From Amaranthus tricolor (taxonomy: Eukaryota; Streptophyta; Magnoliopsida; Caryophyllales; Amaranthaceae), in the NCBI RefSeq assembly GCF_026212465.1, contig NC_080048.1:35132422-35196421 (forward strand): a stretch of DNA of 64,000 bases, read 5' to 3'. Every line of letters begins with the position of its first letter. Positions within the stretch are counted from its first letter, which is position 1. The notes below the pieces were generated by a model that was not told the origin of the DNA, did no database searches, and saw only the letters and a list, made by a program, of their open reading frames with translations. Both the position numbers and the translations under genes were made by a program. Positions 49,645 through 62,086 of the stretch are shown here, piece after piece.

Positions 49645-51152
49645 GCTACTCGTTTTGGTAATTTTGTTTGTGAAATTTGTTTTTGCTGAAGGTATTATGC
49701 CATAGGACTTGCTTCAGATTTAAGGTTAATAAGACCCTTTCATTGCTGTAATCGGACGTATATTATTTCCCTCTTATACAACATAAAAAATGATATAGAG
49801 GGTTTCCTTTTTTTCACCATTTGAATCTAGACCACATGTTTTCATCTTGGCATCCTCCGTCAAATGATGTCTTGCTAGTTGGCTTGTACGCACTATGTAC
49901 TGCCATTGCTTAGTGCAGATTGCAGATTTTTTGAGGAATAGAGCTTTACTTCTCAATTGGTAATGAATGAATATGAGTTCTCGACTTCTCGTAGATGAAA
50001 TGACATTGTTTACAAATAGAAGGGAGTCGCGGAGGAGGAGTTTAGAGATTAAAGGTTGGGAGGTTATGAATATGAAGCCGAAGGATGTATTGTTGGATGA
50101 GTTTTCACGGAGAAATTTGTAGGGAAAGGAGAGAAAGGGATGGCGCTAAGGGAGAGGGGGGAGGGGGCTGGGTGCCGCTGAAGGGAGGGAGGTTTGTGCT
50201 GCGATTTGTCAAGAGTGGGAGTGCTGATGTTGAGTTTTCGGCCAGCAGTAGGAGATGGAGATTTTGCTGTTTTTTTTTTTTTTTTCTTATTTTTTTAGTT
50301 TTTGAAAAATAAAAATGAATCAGAATGTAGGATGTGGCTTTTTAAAAAAAGAGGTAACGCGTTTAACGTTTAAGAGATTATTTAGGCATTTAAAAGAAAA
50401 TATGATATAAAAGTCAGATTTTTATGAGATAAATAAAACGTTAGACTTTTAAATATATCCAACTAAAGATGAGATAAGACATTTAAAAATAAAATTTTTC
50501 TAAATAATATCATGAATATGAAATGTCGTGGCTTGCTGACGATTGACAATGGTAGGCTACTCAAACTGCGTCAGTCTCAACCGCTGTTTTTCGCTTTTGT
50601 CGACATCAATGGAGTAAAGACAGCCGCTGAGGCGAGGTGCTCATGCTTCAGAGATGTAGGTCAGGCAGGGTGGAGATGGCTGCACTAAGAAATAGGGTTT
50701 CATTAGCTCGGTTTCAATTGCATGTACCAATATCTCATGTAGCATAGATAATTATCTTCATGTAAGATTTTGAGTTCCATTCTTGCAAATCGCAACCCTT
50801 AGAGGTGTTTCAAGTCGGTTCAAAGTCTGGTCTTGTGTCCATCTTGCTTTTTATATAATTATAAATTTTATTTTTAAAATTGAGTTAAATCAAATTCGAT
50901 TGTAAGATCGAATGAATATTAAATTATCAATTCTGTTTTGAACAATTTCCTTGCTTAACTTGTACTTAAAAAAAAAAACTTATTTGATTGCAAATGAAGT
51001 ATGAAATAACAGAATTATACTTTCAAAAACGGAAAGGAAAATGGACGGGGGTCCATTATAGTGTGTTCAAGGAAGAGCGGTCTTACAAGTTATTGGGAAC
51101 GAGAGAATTCATTCATAAAAAGCATAAAATTAAAGTGAAATTGTAGGCCCAT
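49645..51152. other. Mutase 3' UTR and spacer
   Basis: The transcript end is expected within a few hundred bases of the stop. A G- and A-rich stretch at 50025-50225 has an open frame only because of composition. I see no gene. Confidence 0.45.
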
Positions 51153-51161
51153 GCTTTTTGT

Positions 51162-51650
51162 GAAAATTTGAATAAAATAAGATTATTCAACAACTTAATT
51201 TCAAAAATAAGCTTCGTGAAAACTTAATTCTCAAAATAAGCGTCCGTACATCCAAACCTAGCCTTGGAGTAAATCACTGCTGTTACTAACAGCGAAAGAC
51301 AAAAAAAATTAAATAAATAAAAGCCATAAGTCGCTGTTAGTAACAGCGACTTAGGGAGTTGACCAGTCAAGGAGTAAGTCGCTGTTAGTAACAACAACTT
51401 TAAGGTTAACTGGTCAACTCCTTAATCTCGTAGGTTGGAATGAAGAAGTAACTGAAAATTTAAAACGCATTAAGTCGCTGTTACTAACAGTGACTTAAAA
51501 AAAAAAATTTTTTTTTAAGTCGCTGTTAGTAACAGTGACTTACTCTGAGGCTAGGTTTGGATGTACGGACGCTTATTTTGGAAATTAAATTTTCACGAAA
51601 CTTATTTTTGGAATTAAGTTGTTAAAACATCCTAATTTATTCAAATTTTC
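51162..51650. mobile_element. Short Mutator-like MITE related to the element at 887
   Basis: It is 489 bp with inverted ends starting GAAAATTTGAATAAA and an exact 9-bp TSD, GCTTTTTGT, at 51153-51161 and 51651-51659. The arms share AAATAAGATTATTxAACAAC, the CATCCAAACCTAGCCTTGG block and several 21-bp palindromes with half GTCGCTGTTA with the 2.9-kb element at 887-3798. It has no transposase. It looks like an internally collapsed derivative of that family. Confidence 0.9.
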
Positions 51651-51659
51651 GCTTTTTGT

Positions 51660-53280
51660 TCCTTACTAGAAGTACTTTATTATTCACTCTATATTGTTGT
51701 ATTTTTCATTTTAATTTGTTCTAATAATTTTGTTACATTTTTTTTTCTCTCTTTCATTAAATTTGCACAAGATTTTAAGTTTTTAACTTATAGCAAAGAG
51801 AACTCATCAAATGAAATTAAGAAAAATGGGTAAATTGATATATTCTAAGAAAGTAATAAAAACATGTGAATAAGATGAAAATACAAAAAAATTTAAAAAA
51901 TTATGTAGGTCATAAATTAAAATAAAAATAGATCAAAATTAGTGGAATGAAATGTAGCAATGATACTCAAATAGGAATACTCAATTAAGCTTATCAAGAA
52001 TACTTTTCTGTCATTTGTCATAATACTCTCTATATTTGGAAGATTGACCAGTATCTACTTGTAATTCCCATTTGATTATATGTCAAACTTTTAGCGTAGG
52101 ACTTGGCCGTAAGATTGGCCGTATATCATAAATATTTAATGTAAAAACTTCAAAGTTAATAAATTGATAATTTATGAGAAATTAGTAGAAAGGCGTAAAA
52201 GCGATAAAAAAAAATTAATATTTGAAGAAAATAAAAAAAAAAATTATACGTGTGAATGAAAATTTAAACAAAAATCATTGCGTTCCTTTAGGAGCTTCAT
52301 TTATAAGTTTCTACTATACATAGATAAATCATCACTAAAATTAAAAAGAGCACCAACATTTTTTGTCCATAGAATCCTACAAAGAACAAGGTCAAAGAAG
52401 ATCCATATTACAATATCAGCATTATGTGATGTATATCTATATTTAATCTCCTAATTGTTAGATCCATACTTCAATATAATATAACAAGTATAATAGAATA
52501 AAAAAATAATTGTGTACAAAATTTTTTACATGTAACTCATTCAACTGAAATCAAATATGACTCGATGCGATTCAAAATAGTCCTTATATAAACATCAAAT
52601 AAAATTATTAATATATTTACGTATAAAATTAACTAGAAATGTTATATTCAAAATCGTCCCAACATTATATAAGGGGCTTTAGTTTTTAGTTATCTCGAAC
52701 CAAAGTAATGGAAGCACATAGACACACTACACATCTAATAATGCATAATCTAAACAAAATACAAGAATCAATTTAATAAATAAATACTACTCTTTCAGAT
52801 AAAATCATTTAATCTTTCATTTCCTTAAATCAAATGTATATTCAAAACAAACTCGATGATTTGATATTTACCTTACCAAGTAACCAAATCTGATTTAACC
52901 CTACTTTAAAATAAATTTTAAATTATGTAATAATTAATATGAACACAAAACCCAATTAGTCACCGAACACGTAACTCATAATTAACCCGATAAGTGCACT
53001 GTGCACCTAAAAAACTTACTCCTACTCCATATTCTCATGGGTTGCTTATTACTTTTCCATAGTTGGGGGGACCTGTCTCTCTGTATTTCTCTCTGCTCTT
53101 TAATAAAGAGAAAGAAAGGAAGAAAGAAAGATTAATAATGGATGAAAATCTTGGGCAACTACCTAAAAACAGCCTTCATATTTCCTAGTCATTTTTGTCA
53201 GAAAATTATGTGGGTTTCATTCACAACAAAGACTCCACTCTCAGATACTTTTTAGGAGAATATAACATAAAACAATGGCA
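51660..53280. other. AT-rich spacer upstream of the DeSI-like gene
   Basis: No gene seen. The last few hundred bases should contain the promoter of the downstream plus-strand gene. Confidence 0.4.
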
Positions 53281-53284
53281 GGTC

Positions 53285-53290
53285 TATAAA
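53285..53290 (+). promoter_or_regulatory. Possible TATA box of the DeSI-like gene
   Basis: TATAAA lies about 55 bp before a good splice donor, AAG/GTAATT, at 53342. That donor could end a short non-coding first exon whose intron closes at TTCATAG (55456), 22 bp before the ATG. The call is inference. Confidence 0.35.
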
Positions 53291-55477
53291 TGGCCAGAAA
53301 TTCTCTGCAACTTTGATGGTGATTCTTCCTTGATTTTCTTAAGGTAATTTTATCATGGGTCTCTCTTATTTTTCATAATTTCTAATGGGTTCTTTTTAAT
53401 TTTCATTTCTTGTATATTTTCTTTTTTATTTTTTTTATTTGAAACTGTATTTTTTTTCTTGTTATTGGAATACTATTAATTAATAAAATAACTTGAAAAT
53501 GGAAATGGGTTCATTTTGAATTTTTGAATTTGCAGTTTTTTTATATTTCCAAGATTGCATTTTTTTCTCTTTTTTTATTTGTGGGAAATCTATACGGAAA
53601 TGTTGTTTTTATTTATGGTGTTTCAAGAACATACCTTGGACTTTTTTGTATGTGTTTTACATTTTGTGGGGTTTTTGCTATGGTGATTTGTTCTTGTTGA
53701 GCTGCATTATCTTTCTAAGATCTGATATTGTATTCCCAATTATATTTCCTCTAGGATCTACTTGTTATTTGGGGTAATATGCCTATTTAAGATGTAGCAT
53801 TGTCCTTTATTTAGATGTTTAGAAATAATTGAGGAGAAAAATGATGCAGGACTGAAATGTGCATGAAATCATGGTTTTCCCTGGAAAAAAGTGAGGAAAT
53901 TCTCAAATGTTTCATCATTCATGTCTTCCTAGGAACCTTTTCCAATTTCCATTACCACAACGACATTAAGTTATCAAATATATGCAACTACAAATGTTCA
54001 TTTGGGTCATCGGATTGATTTCAGACTAGATGCTTCAGGTCGGTTTGAAATCGATTTTGTGTCTGTATTGTTTTTACATAATTATAAATCATTTTTGAAG
54101 TCAGGTCAAATCGGATTCGATTACAAGATCGGGTAAATTTCGGGTCATCGCATCTATTTTATACACCTTTATATGCTACCTAACCCTTGTCAGTGATAGT
54201 ACAGAGGTTGTTTCCGATTTACTCTTGCTAGCAAACATAATGTCTTCTGAAAATCGGATGCAATCCACTGTGTTTGATATTGTTAGCGTTATTATTTATA
54301 CATTCTTGAATCTCTAAATTTATACATTTTCAAATCTACAAAGTCTAAATCTTCATGCTTTAGATTTCCCTCTGTGGTAGTTATCAAAAGCACATTGTTT
54401 ACAGTTAGATGAGTGATATGAGTCAATACTCACATACTTTGATAATATCATTGATAAATTAAAAGTTTCCATAATCATATGAATGAATTGGATAGAAATC
54501 AGAAGTATCTATTTTGCAGTTCAGTAGTAATTTGCTTTTTGACTTTCTGATTCGCTCAAATTGCCCAAAGAATAGCCCAAACCGACCGCAATTCGATTTT
54601 TTAATTTGCATTCACAAGGTGATTAGCGAATCATGCGACACTGATGCACACCTGATTGGGAAAATTGCTATGATATAGGACATAATTTCTTTTTAGATTT
54701 TTTTCCTTCCAAAATTCGGTTTGCCAAATGCTGAAGAAAGAACACCTATTGCATCTGGTAGTAATTTGAGCTCAGACAATGATTTGATACGAGGAATGAT
54801 ATATATTCGTGAAGAAAAAGAATCATTTTTGTCACCTTCAAACTGATGTTGTAGGACATTCGAGGATGGATTGTTACAAATTGATAAATTTGTTTACGGG
54901 CTTGTACACAACAAGACCCACATAAGAAGAGAGTTTTTTGCACATAAACCCAATAAGTTTCCATCCTAAAACCAATTGGTATTAGCTCATCAAGCTTATA
55001 TGCTAGTCAACCTCCCTTTAATTGTTTGTTGTGGGATCACATGTGGGTATTTTTCAACACAAATATGGGCAAAGATCAAGAAAAACTTGATTCTTTCCTG
55101 TTATCACATATGATAGATGTAGTTGAATGATTTAGACGACTTGATTGCGCTTTGTGCCTAGCTGTAAAACAGTGTTCTGACTGTTATATTTTGATGATTT
55201 CAATTTCCCAGGTTAGAACTAGAGAGTGGCAGATCTAGCCTGTTATCACTGAGGTCAGTTGACATCACTTAAATTCAAAATAAAATCAAATGTTACATGT
55301 ATACATACCCTAGATGAGTTGGTCAGTGTAATGTTTTCGACATATGTGACTAGGGATCAAACCCAATAGGTTGTTTTTCACTTAAATTGATATCACTCTT
55401 TTTTTTCTTTGGATCCGCCACTGGAACCACACATCACTGAAGTTCTCGTTTCATAGATTCCCATCCTCACGGAAAAC

Positions 55478-58132
55478 ATGAAACGGAATTCCAGAAGTGC
55501 ATCCTGCAGTAGTAAGCCTGGTCGTAGTACAGGAAAATTCACCTCTCGTTTTTGTATGTACCCCAAAGTGAAATCAGCGGATAGCAGCCCAGGATTTGCT
55601 CCGGTCTACCTAAATGTCTATGATTTAACACCTGCTAATGGCTACATGTATTGGGCAGGACTTGGTATATATCACACTGGTATTGAAGGTGAGCTTATCA
55701 TTTGGGTGTTTTAACTTACAGCTCTTTATGTTGTATCTTATTTTGTTGTAATCTATGTAATAGATGTTTTTTCGTGTAAAAATACGGTTTTGGTCACTGT
55801 TGCGGTAACTGTCCCGAAACTGATCTTGCAATTATTATGAATGATTCCGCTATCAATGCGGTCTATTTTGGTCTTTATAAACTCAAAAATCTTTACAATA
55901 TTGTTTCGATACGATGACACGGCCTTGTTTTTGCACTATGATTATACCTATGTCCATCACTCTTGTCCATTGTTGCTTTTCAGGGTTACACCTTTTCTCT
56001 TAGTCTTTCAGTATAGCTTGTTTGTTGGGTGAAATTTAGATTGATTTTTTTGTGCTTTTGAGACTAGTTAAATGATTAAACAACTTCTTTTACAATGTTT
56101 TGATTATCTTTTCAATTGAACTAAGGGCTTGGAATTGGGTAACAAGTACCAACTATCAAGCTTGATTGATTTAGGCGATGGAAAATCTAACTTGTGACCT
56201 TGAGGTCACAGGTGACACTTTTGCCACCTACATATCTGAGAAGTGCAGCATCCCCTATTTGCCCGAGCCCCCAAGGGAAAAGTCTATTGTAACGCATAGC
56301 CGTGAAAGGACACTGTAATAGAATGGATTTGAGGCCATTACAAGGTTATAGGACGTTGTCCCACATCGGTTGTATGGGCAACTAATGTGGGGTTTACAGA
56401 GTAAATAGGCTCTCTCACCTACTAGGCTAGTCTTCTGGGTGAATTCTCTTGTTTATTCTATTACAGGTTAGGTCATCGTGTGTTTGCCTACAACAACGGA
56501 ATTTAATACTCCCTCAATCAAATTGTGTGGATGATATTGAAATAGTAAGAAAGTGTGTGGATGATCCTTGAAGAAAGTGGTGGGGACATTTTCATAAAAG
56601 AAAATTGTGGAAAAGTAAAAGGGACGACTAAAATGGAAAGTGTAGCAACCTCAAAGACACAGAGAGAGTAGGTGCTTTGTGACTTCAATGTAGGTAAGAC
56701 AAGAGTATCCATCTCCTTGCGTGTAGGAACAAGTTAGGTCTTTCGCATCTGATTAGCACAATAGCACATACGTCCATTCCATTATACTTATTACTGATTG
56801 TGACATTTTACCACACACATATCACAATCGGGGCCGAGTATTTCAGAACAGAGGAAGTACCGTTAAAGAATTTTCTGGTTATGCTTGTGATTCATAGTCA
56901 TCAATATAAGAACTGCAGCATAGTTGTACACTTCTACCAGGTGCTGAAATTTGTTTCTTCTTGTTTGACAGTCTATGGTGCGGAATATGCGTTTGGAGCG
57001 CATGACTTTCCTACAAGTGGTGTTTTCGAGATTGAACCTCGACAATGCCCTGGATTCAAATTCAGGAAAGCAATATTCATGGGATCAACATCTCTTGAGC
57101 CTAGTGAAGTTAGAGAGTTCATGGAGCAACAATCTCGAAACTATTTTGGCGACACCTATCATTTGATACTCAAGAATTGCAACCATTTCTGCGATGATAT
57201 ATCTTACAAATTAACAGGAAAGAAGATCCCTAAATGGGTTAATCGCCTCGCGAGAATAGGTAATGCTCTTTATTGCCTTCTCCATAACGAATTTAGTATT
57301 TTCGTTGATTGATTTGGAGAATGGGAATGATGAAATAAAAATAAGGTTAGTCGCTTTATAACGAATTTTGAGCTTATTGAACCGCAAAACCCCGTTATGA
57401 AACTTTTTTTGGAGTAAAGCCATTATAGGTTTATATTCTATCACATTAGTTATTATTATCTTTTTTAAGTGTATTAGGTTCTAAAAGGCCTATAATAAGC
57501 TTTAGTTTAAATACACGTTCTAGAAAACTTACATTACTATGATAAAATGGATTTTGGGCTGAGGTGTTGAGCGTATGGGCCCGTCATGATTTTGATCACC
57601 TCTAATGTACAGTATACCACCTCTCAATATACACAAATTCTAAATGAGACGGTCTGGTGAGATCATTTCTATTGAGCTGACCCATATACGTTTAGTGTGT
57701 TTGTGTTCACTAAACAATTTTAAAGTGATGAATTAGAACAATGGGCTAATTATGAGCTCGTTTCATCGTATGACGGTCTCATACAAGACGAGCTGATCAA
57801 TGTTTTCTGTGATCATTCTGTCAATGTGATCTCCTTGATCTGTAGTTTGTATTGGTTTGTTTGTCTACTCTTTTACACTGTATAAATTGACAGGCTCACA
57901 CTGTAACTGCATACTTCCGGTAAGTCTCAAGGCATCAACAGTCCCGGGCACCCATATTGAAAGTGAAAAGAAGCACCTACGATTACGACCCTTCAGCTGC
58001 TTTTCGTCGTTCTCAATGTCGCAGAAAGACGAATCAATCTCTTCCTTTTTCCTACATTCACACTATAGAGGATGTTTACCTCCTTGGGAGTCAAGAAGGG
58101 CACGATCTGGGTTTTTCGAAGAGGATGACTAA
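55478..58132 (+). CDS. DeSI-like (PPPDE) cysteine peptidase
   Basis: PPPDE-domain proteins are papain-fold isopeptidases that remove SUMO or ubiquitin; the plant substrates cannot be told from sequence. Exons: 55478-55688, 56972-57259, 57894-58132. Junctions are GT-AG and the frame holds, giving 245 aa, in the range of plant DeSI-like proteins. Residues 1-40 are Ser/Arg/Lys-rich. The PPPDE domain runs from about 42 to 165 with VYLNVYDLTP, the catalytic His66 in GIYHTGIE, and the catalytic Cys140 in LKNCNHFCDD. The C-terminal 80 residues (His/Ser/Arg-rich, ending FFEEDD) are not conserved by my reading. Intron 1 carries a Stowaway-like MITE and an LTR-like fragment. The gene faces RCE1 tail to tail. 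Confidence 0.93.
56509..56668. mobile_element. Stowaway-like MITE in DeSI intron 1
   Basis: About 160 bp with left end CTCCCTCAATCAA and complemented right end CTCTCTCTGTGTC, flanked by TA on both sides (56507-56508 and 56669-56670). TA is the Stowaway TSD. Confidence 0.65.
57640..57797. mobile_element. Short MITE-like repeat, GAGACGGTCTC family
   Basis: It starts AAATGAGACGGTCT and ends GACGGTCTCATACAAGACG, which are imperfect inverses. It is the best-preserved copy in the window and aligns with 11570-11757. It lies in DeSI intron 2. Confidence 0.55.
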
Positions 58133-59643
58133 CAAGGAAAGAAATCTTCGTTTTTCACCAACCAGTTCGAGATTTTTAGAAGAGTTGGTGAATAGTGTTA
58201 GTTGTGATCATTGTGCATAGATCCTATAGGTGTGACCGAGCGAGTGTATAGATGTCGTCTCACCATTTTGTTTCTGTTAGAAGTAGTTGGTTTGCTGTAA
58301 AAGAGGAGATTTGAGGTTCCTTACAAAAGGGTGTCAAAGGGCTATTTTTTTTATGCATAAATCTGTACTTGTTTTGTTCTTGCATGTCAAGGTCTATGCT
58401 CTTTGTGTAAAGGGAAGATTCAAGCGACTGAAACTTATTGTTCTGGTTCGAATAATGTTGGGTATGTCGGTTCGGACCTAAAAGTAACATATTTGCAGGT
58501 CAGGTGATTATCGATTCATATTTGAATTTTTGGATCATATCACATTTGAATAACTCTACTTACCGCTTAATTTAATTCTCAACCACATATTTTCCCACTA
58601 TTTTAATAGCATCCGCGTAGTTTTGATATTTGTACCATTTCTTAATTTTAAATCATTCCATGATTTTGTAAAATTATAGGTATGAAAGAAGTAACATTGA
58701 AAAAAGGACAAATAAAAATGTCTAAGAGAAAGAAGATAAGAATTGTAAAAAAAGAAAATTATAATAGAAAAAGGAACAAAAAAAAAAGAGAATAACATTT
58801 TTTTCCCTTTGTTTTCTTTTCTTACAGAAAATTCTATTATCTCAATGTCATTAAGTAGCTCTTATCAACAGTAAAATCAATTCAAATGTATGCACCTTTA
58901 CCTTTAAGGCAGTAATAATCCTCTTCCCATAAAAAACAAAATCATTTCTTACTAAACAATAGGAACTCTACTTGATACCTCCTGCACACTCCTTACCTTT
59001 CCATCCTATATCCTTTATCTCATCACATAACTTAGACTTATTTACTACGCCCACTCATTTAGCATTATTTTTTATTTTTAGTCAACTTACATATTTTGTA
59101 TTATTTCCATTTTTAGACAAGAACCCACCAATTTCTTTTAATATCATCCATACATAGTAACTTCTTTTCTATTTACACAATTCATTTTCTCTCTTCATTT
59201 ATTACCAAATATTTTAACTTTTAGTTAAAACAACTAATTTTCTCTTTGAAAGAAACTTCATAGTTCATGCCAACATCATCTTTAAAACAGCTATATGTAA
59301 TATACTAGTTTTATAAAGCCAAATTCAAACAGCAGCAGCAAAAAGTGAAAAAGCCAAGAGACAACCAAAAGCAGACTTAAATGTGTAAAAAAACTTGCAC
59401 AATTGACATTTTACAGCTCCTCTACACAAGATGTGATTTGTTATCTTCCCCACTAGTAGTACTTACATAGTTACATTACATATGACGACGAAAAGCGAAG
59501 ACCACAAATGTTTGCATAACTAGAGCAAACCAAAGTTTACTATGGAATTTTTAGTCACTTTGCTAATTTCTCGTTGCAACACAAAGTACAGCAAGCATAC
59601 CATATACATGCCTGAAACCGATGCAGAATTTATGGGATAACTC
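58133..59643. other. Convergent 3' spacer between DeSI-like gene and RCE1
   Basis: It holds both 3' UTRs. At about 59040-59220 the interior motifs of the Stowaway-like family (ATTTCCATTTTTAGACAAG, TTAATATCATCCATACA) recur without clean ends. I see no gene. Confidence 0.5.
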
Positions 59644-62081
59644 TCAGGAAATGCACCTCGTAAAGTAAGTTTGCCCGACATAACCCCCAGCCATAGCTCT
59701 TCTAACATTAGATTCAAACATTTTTGGACTATCCCTCAACACAGCTGCAGCATCATGATTTAGAGGATCTTCGTAATTTGGTTGCTGCACACGCACAAAA
59801 GATCTCATTTTAGTGCAACCCACGAACGAAAAAAATGACATTCCGAACTATGGAAAGTGTTAGTACCGTGAAGAGGTGAAACAGGCCATAGATTACGGTG
59901 TTGATGTTCAAAACAGGTTTCCAGTCTTCTCTTAGAATGTTAAGGCAAACATTACCTTCTAGGTCGATGTTAGGATGGTACACCTACCAGATGCAAAGAG
60001 AAAGTGAAAATGAACCAATGTATGCAGCTAATAAGTGTTTCGTACGCTCATATTTAACTATTTACCTTCGTCTTGCACTTGACCTTAGGTGGCTCGTAAG
60101 GGTATACAGATGGAACTTGGAAGGTGAACACAAATGTGCCACCTCTGCATTTTAAACCCCATTATTAGTATGCCAGTACGTAACAAATTTTTAAAAAAAA
60201 AAGAAAAAAAGAAAGAAGCAAGATTTACGCACACACTAGAAAACTAGCAACATCCGCATTGTGAAAGAAAAAAGACTATTACAAGAAAAAAGAGTACTAT
60301 GAACAATAGTACTAACAGTCGGTTTGGTTAACGGTACTAATTAGTGGTAATGGGAATGATTTGTAGTGTAAATTTTTATGATATGTATCACGTCATTTCC
60401 ATAGTAATGAAAATTTGATCATAAAAGTTTTTTTGTCCACAATTTTCTATTACCACCTAATACCACATGTTTAAATTGTAATGCATTGGAATGAATTTTG
60501 TGAATAAAATAAGATTGTTGAGTGAGAACAAGCATATCCATTAAGTTTGTCAAGAGATATTACTAACAAAATTACACTAATTTTTCATTTACCATTCCCA
60601 TCATTTAGTACCAATTACCAAACGGGCCGTAAAAGATATGAAATCAAGAATATTGAAACTTGAGTAATAAATAACAGAAAAGTACAAGGAAATTGCAAGT
60701 ACAAAGCACTAGTAGGCAACATTCAACACCAGGTAAAAAGAGAAGACAACAGTCATTAAGCAGTCTGGAACTCTGGATACTGAATCGTATTTTGTAAGAC
60801 ACTTACAGATAATATCCTTCATCGGGACGAATGGTAACTTCAAAGTTCATCAGATCATCCTTTCCATTGGGAAATGATATGTTGCAAGACTTGGACAGAT
60901 TCAGTTCAGTGATATCTAAAGAGGCAAAGTTATGGAAATGTGGAAGAGGATAAAAGAATTGCAGCTCAAAAAAGAAATATATAAACAAATATCTCATAAA
61001 AAGCTTCAATCTTCGCAATAAATATTTACGGCAGCTATTACCAAATATGCGAATAAAAATGCCACATAAATACAAATTATTTCACAACAATGTGCTTGTA
61101 TGTATTGAAACAAAAGCTTGAAGGTACTAGGAAAAGCTTCCACGTATAGTGTCATACAAACATTTAGAAAAAACAAAAGAAAAGAGAAAAGTGCTTGTAG
61201 TTGATATAGTGTCCAACGGGCTAATAGACTTGCCCCATCAAAAAAAATTGATATTTATAAAGTTTACAATGAGACAAGAGAATCAAAAAAGATCTCACTT
61301 AACTATGTTTTAACTTATAGATTAAGAACGAAATACAAACTAAAAGTGATTGATGAAATAGTGTGAAATGAGAAATGGAACAAATGAAAAGAATAGGAGG
61401 GAGAATACAATTTAGTCCTACATAAGAGGAAAATCTTGAAGCCAAACAATTTTTATTCCCTTCTTGGATCAGTAGCCTCTTTTTCATTGTGCTTGTAACT
61501 TAAAATAGAATTATTTTTCATTCTAAGTTTGAAAAATATTTTGTCCATTTGTGCTTTATTTCGTTAGGGCCAAAGATTTATGTTTCTTTAGTTTTAGATT
61601 ATATGACTATATTAAAATGGCTCATTTTTTTGTATTCATGTGTTCTTACTCATGTGAAGTTGCATATGATATTTGCATCCAATGGTTAATAGAAAGCAAC
61701 CTCTTTGTTAGTGTTATTACTAAAAAGGGAAAGGTTAGCGTACATCTAACCCCAAAACCTACCATAGATGAGAGCGACATTAGGGTAATGTAACGTAATG
61801 TGGTGCGGACACCAATGAGCAGGGATTAAAATTCTGAATTGTAGAGCTAGACTTTTATGTACTTTAGGTTGCGTACATCTATTAGTGCATTTTATCCAAG
61901 ATCACAAAAGCAAGAATATGACAGGATCATATATGACCACATGAGTTCTAAGTCATGCTCAAAGAACAATACCTTTATGAAGACGCAACTCTCCAGCTGT
62001 TTGCTTCTTAACGGGAGGCTGACCATTAGCATTTTCAGCAGTTGCTCTCTGTTTTTCTTTCACTCTAATCAAATTAATCAT
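59644..62081 (-). CDS. RCE1: NEDD8/RUB1-conjugating enzyme E2 (UBC12)
   Basis: It accepts NEDD8/RUB1 from its E1 and passes it to cullins, activating cullin-RING ubiquitin ligases. Exons on the minus strand: 62081-61973, 60915-60807, 60144-60066, 59983-59867, 59784-59644. The frame holds across all GT-AG junctions and gives 184 aa, the family length. The UBC fold carries the HPN motif (residues 102-104) and the catalytic Cys112 in [13 protein letters not shown]. The N-terminal extension reads [10 protein letters not shown]. In relatives residue 5 is Phe and docks to the E1; here it is Ile. The C terminus is GGYVGQTYF plus a short tail. The exon with the ATG begins at 62086 after TGTGCAG, so an upstream leader exon exists that I could not place. 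Intron 2 holds a Tourist-like MITE. Confidence 0.96.
60316..60629. mobile_element. Tourist-like MITE in RCE1 intron 2
   Basis: It is 314 bp with imperfect inverted ends (CAGTCGGTTTGGTTAACGGT opposed to CGGCCCGTTTGGTAATTGGT) and TAA on both sides (60313-60315 and 60630-60632). It is the best copy of the family also seen at 14029 and 21799. Confidence 0.75.
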
Positions 62082-62086
62082 CCTCC

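Noticed and set aside
50085..50312. Gly/Arg-rich open frame downstream of the mutase
   Set aside because: It lies in a purine-rich stretch, starts at a non-ATG or weak site, has no family feature and no splice context.
56314..56465. Possible 152-bp solo LTR (TGTAATAGAA to TTCTATTACA) in DeSI intron 1
   Set aside because: The ends are inverse and it contains CCCACATCGG, a motif common in plant LTRs, but the flanking 5-mers GACAC and GGTTA do not match and no primer site is present.
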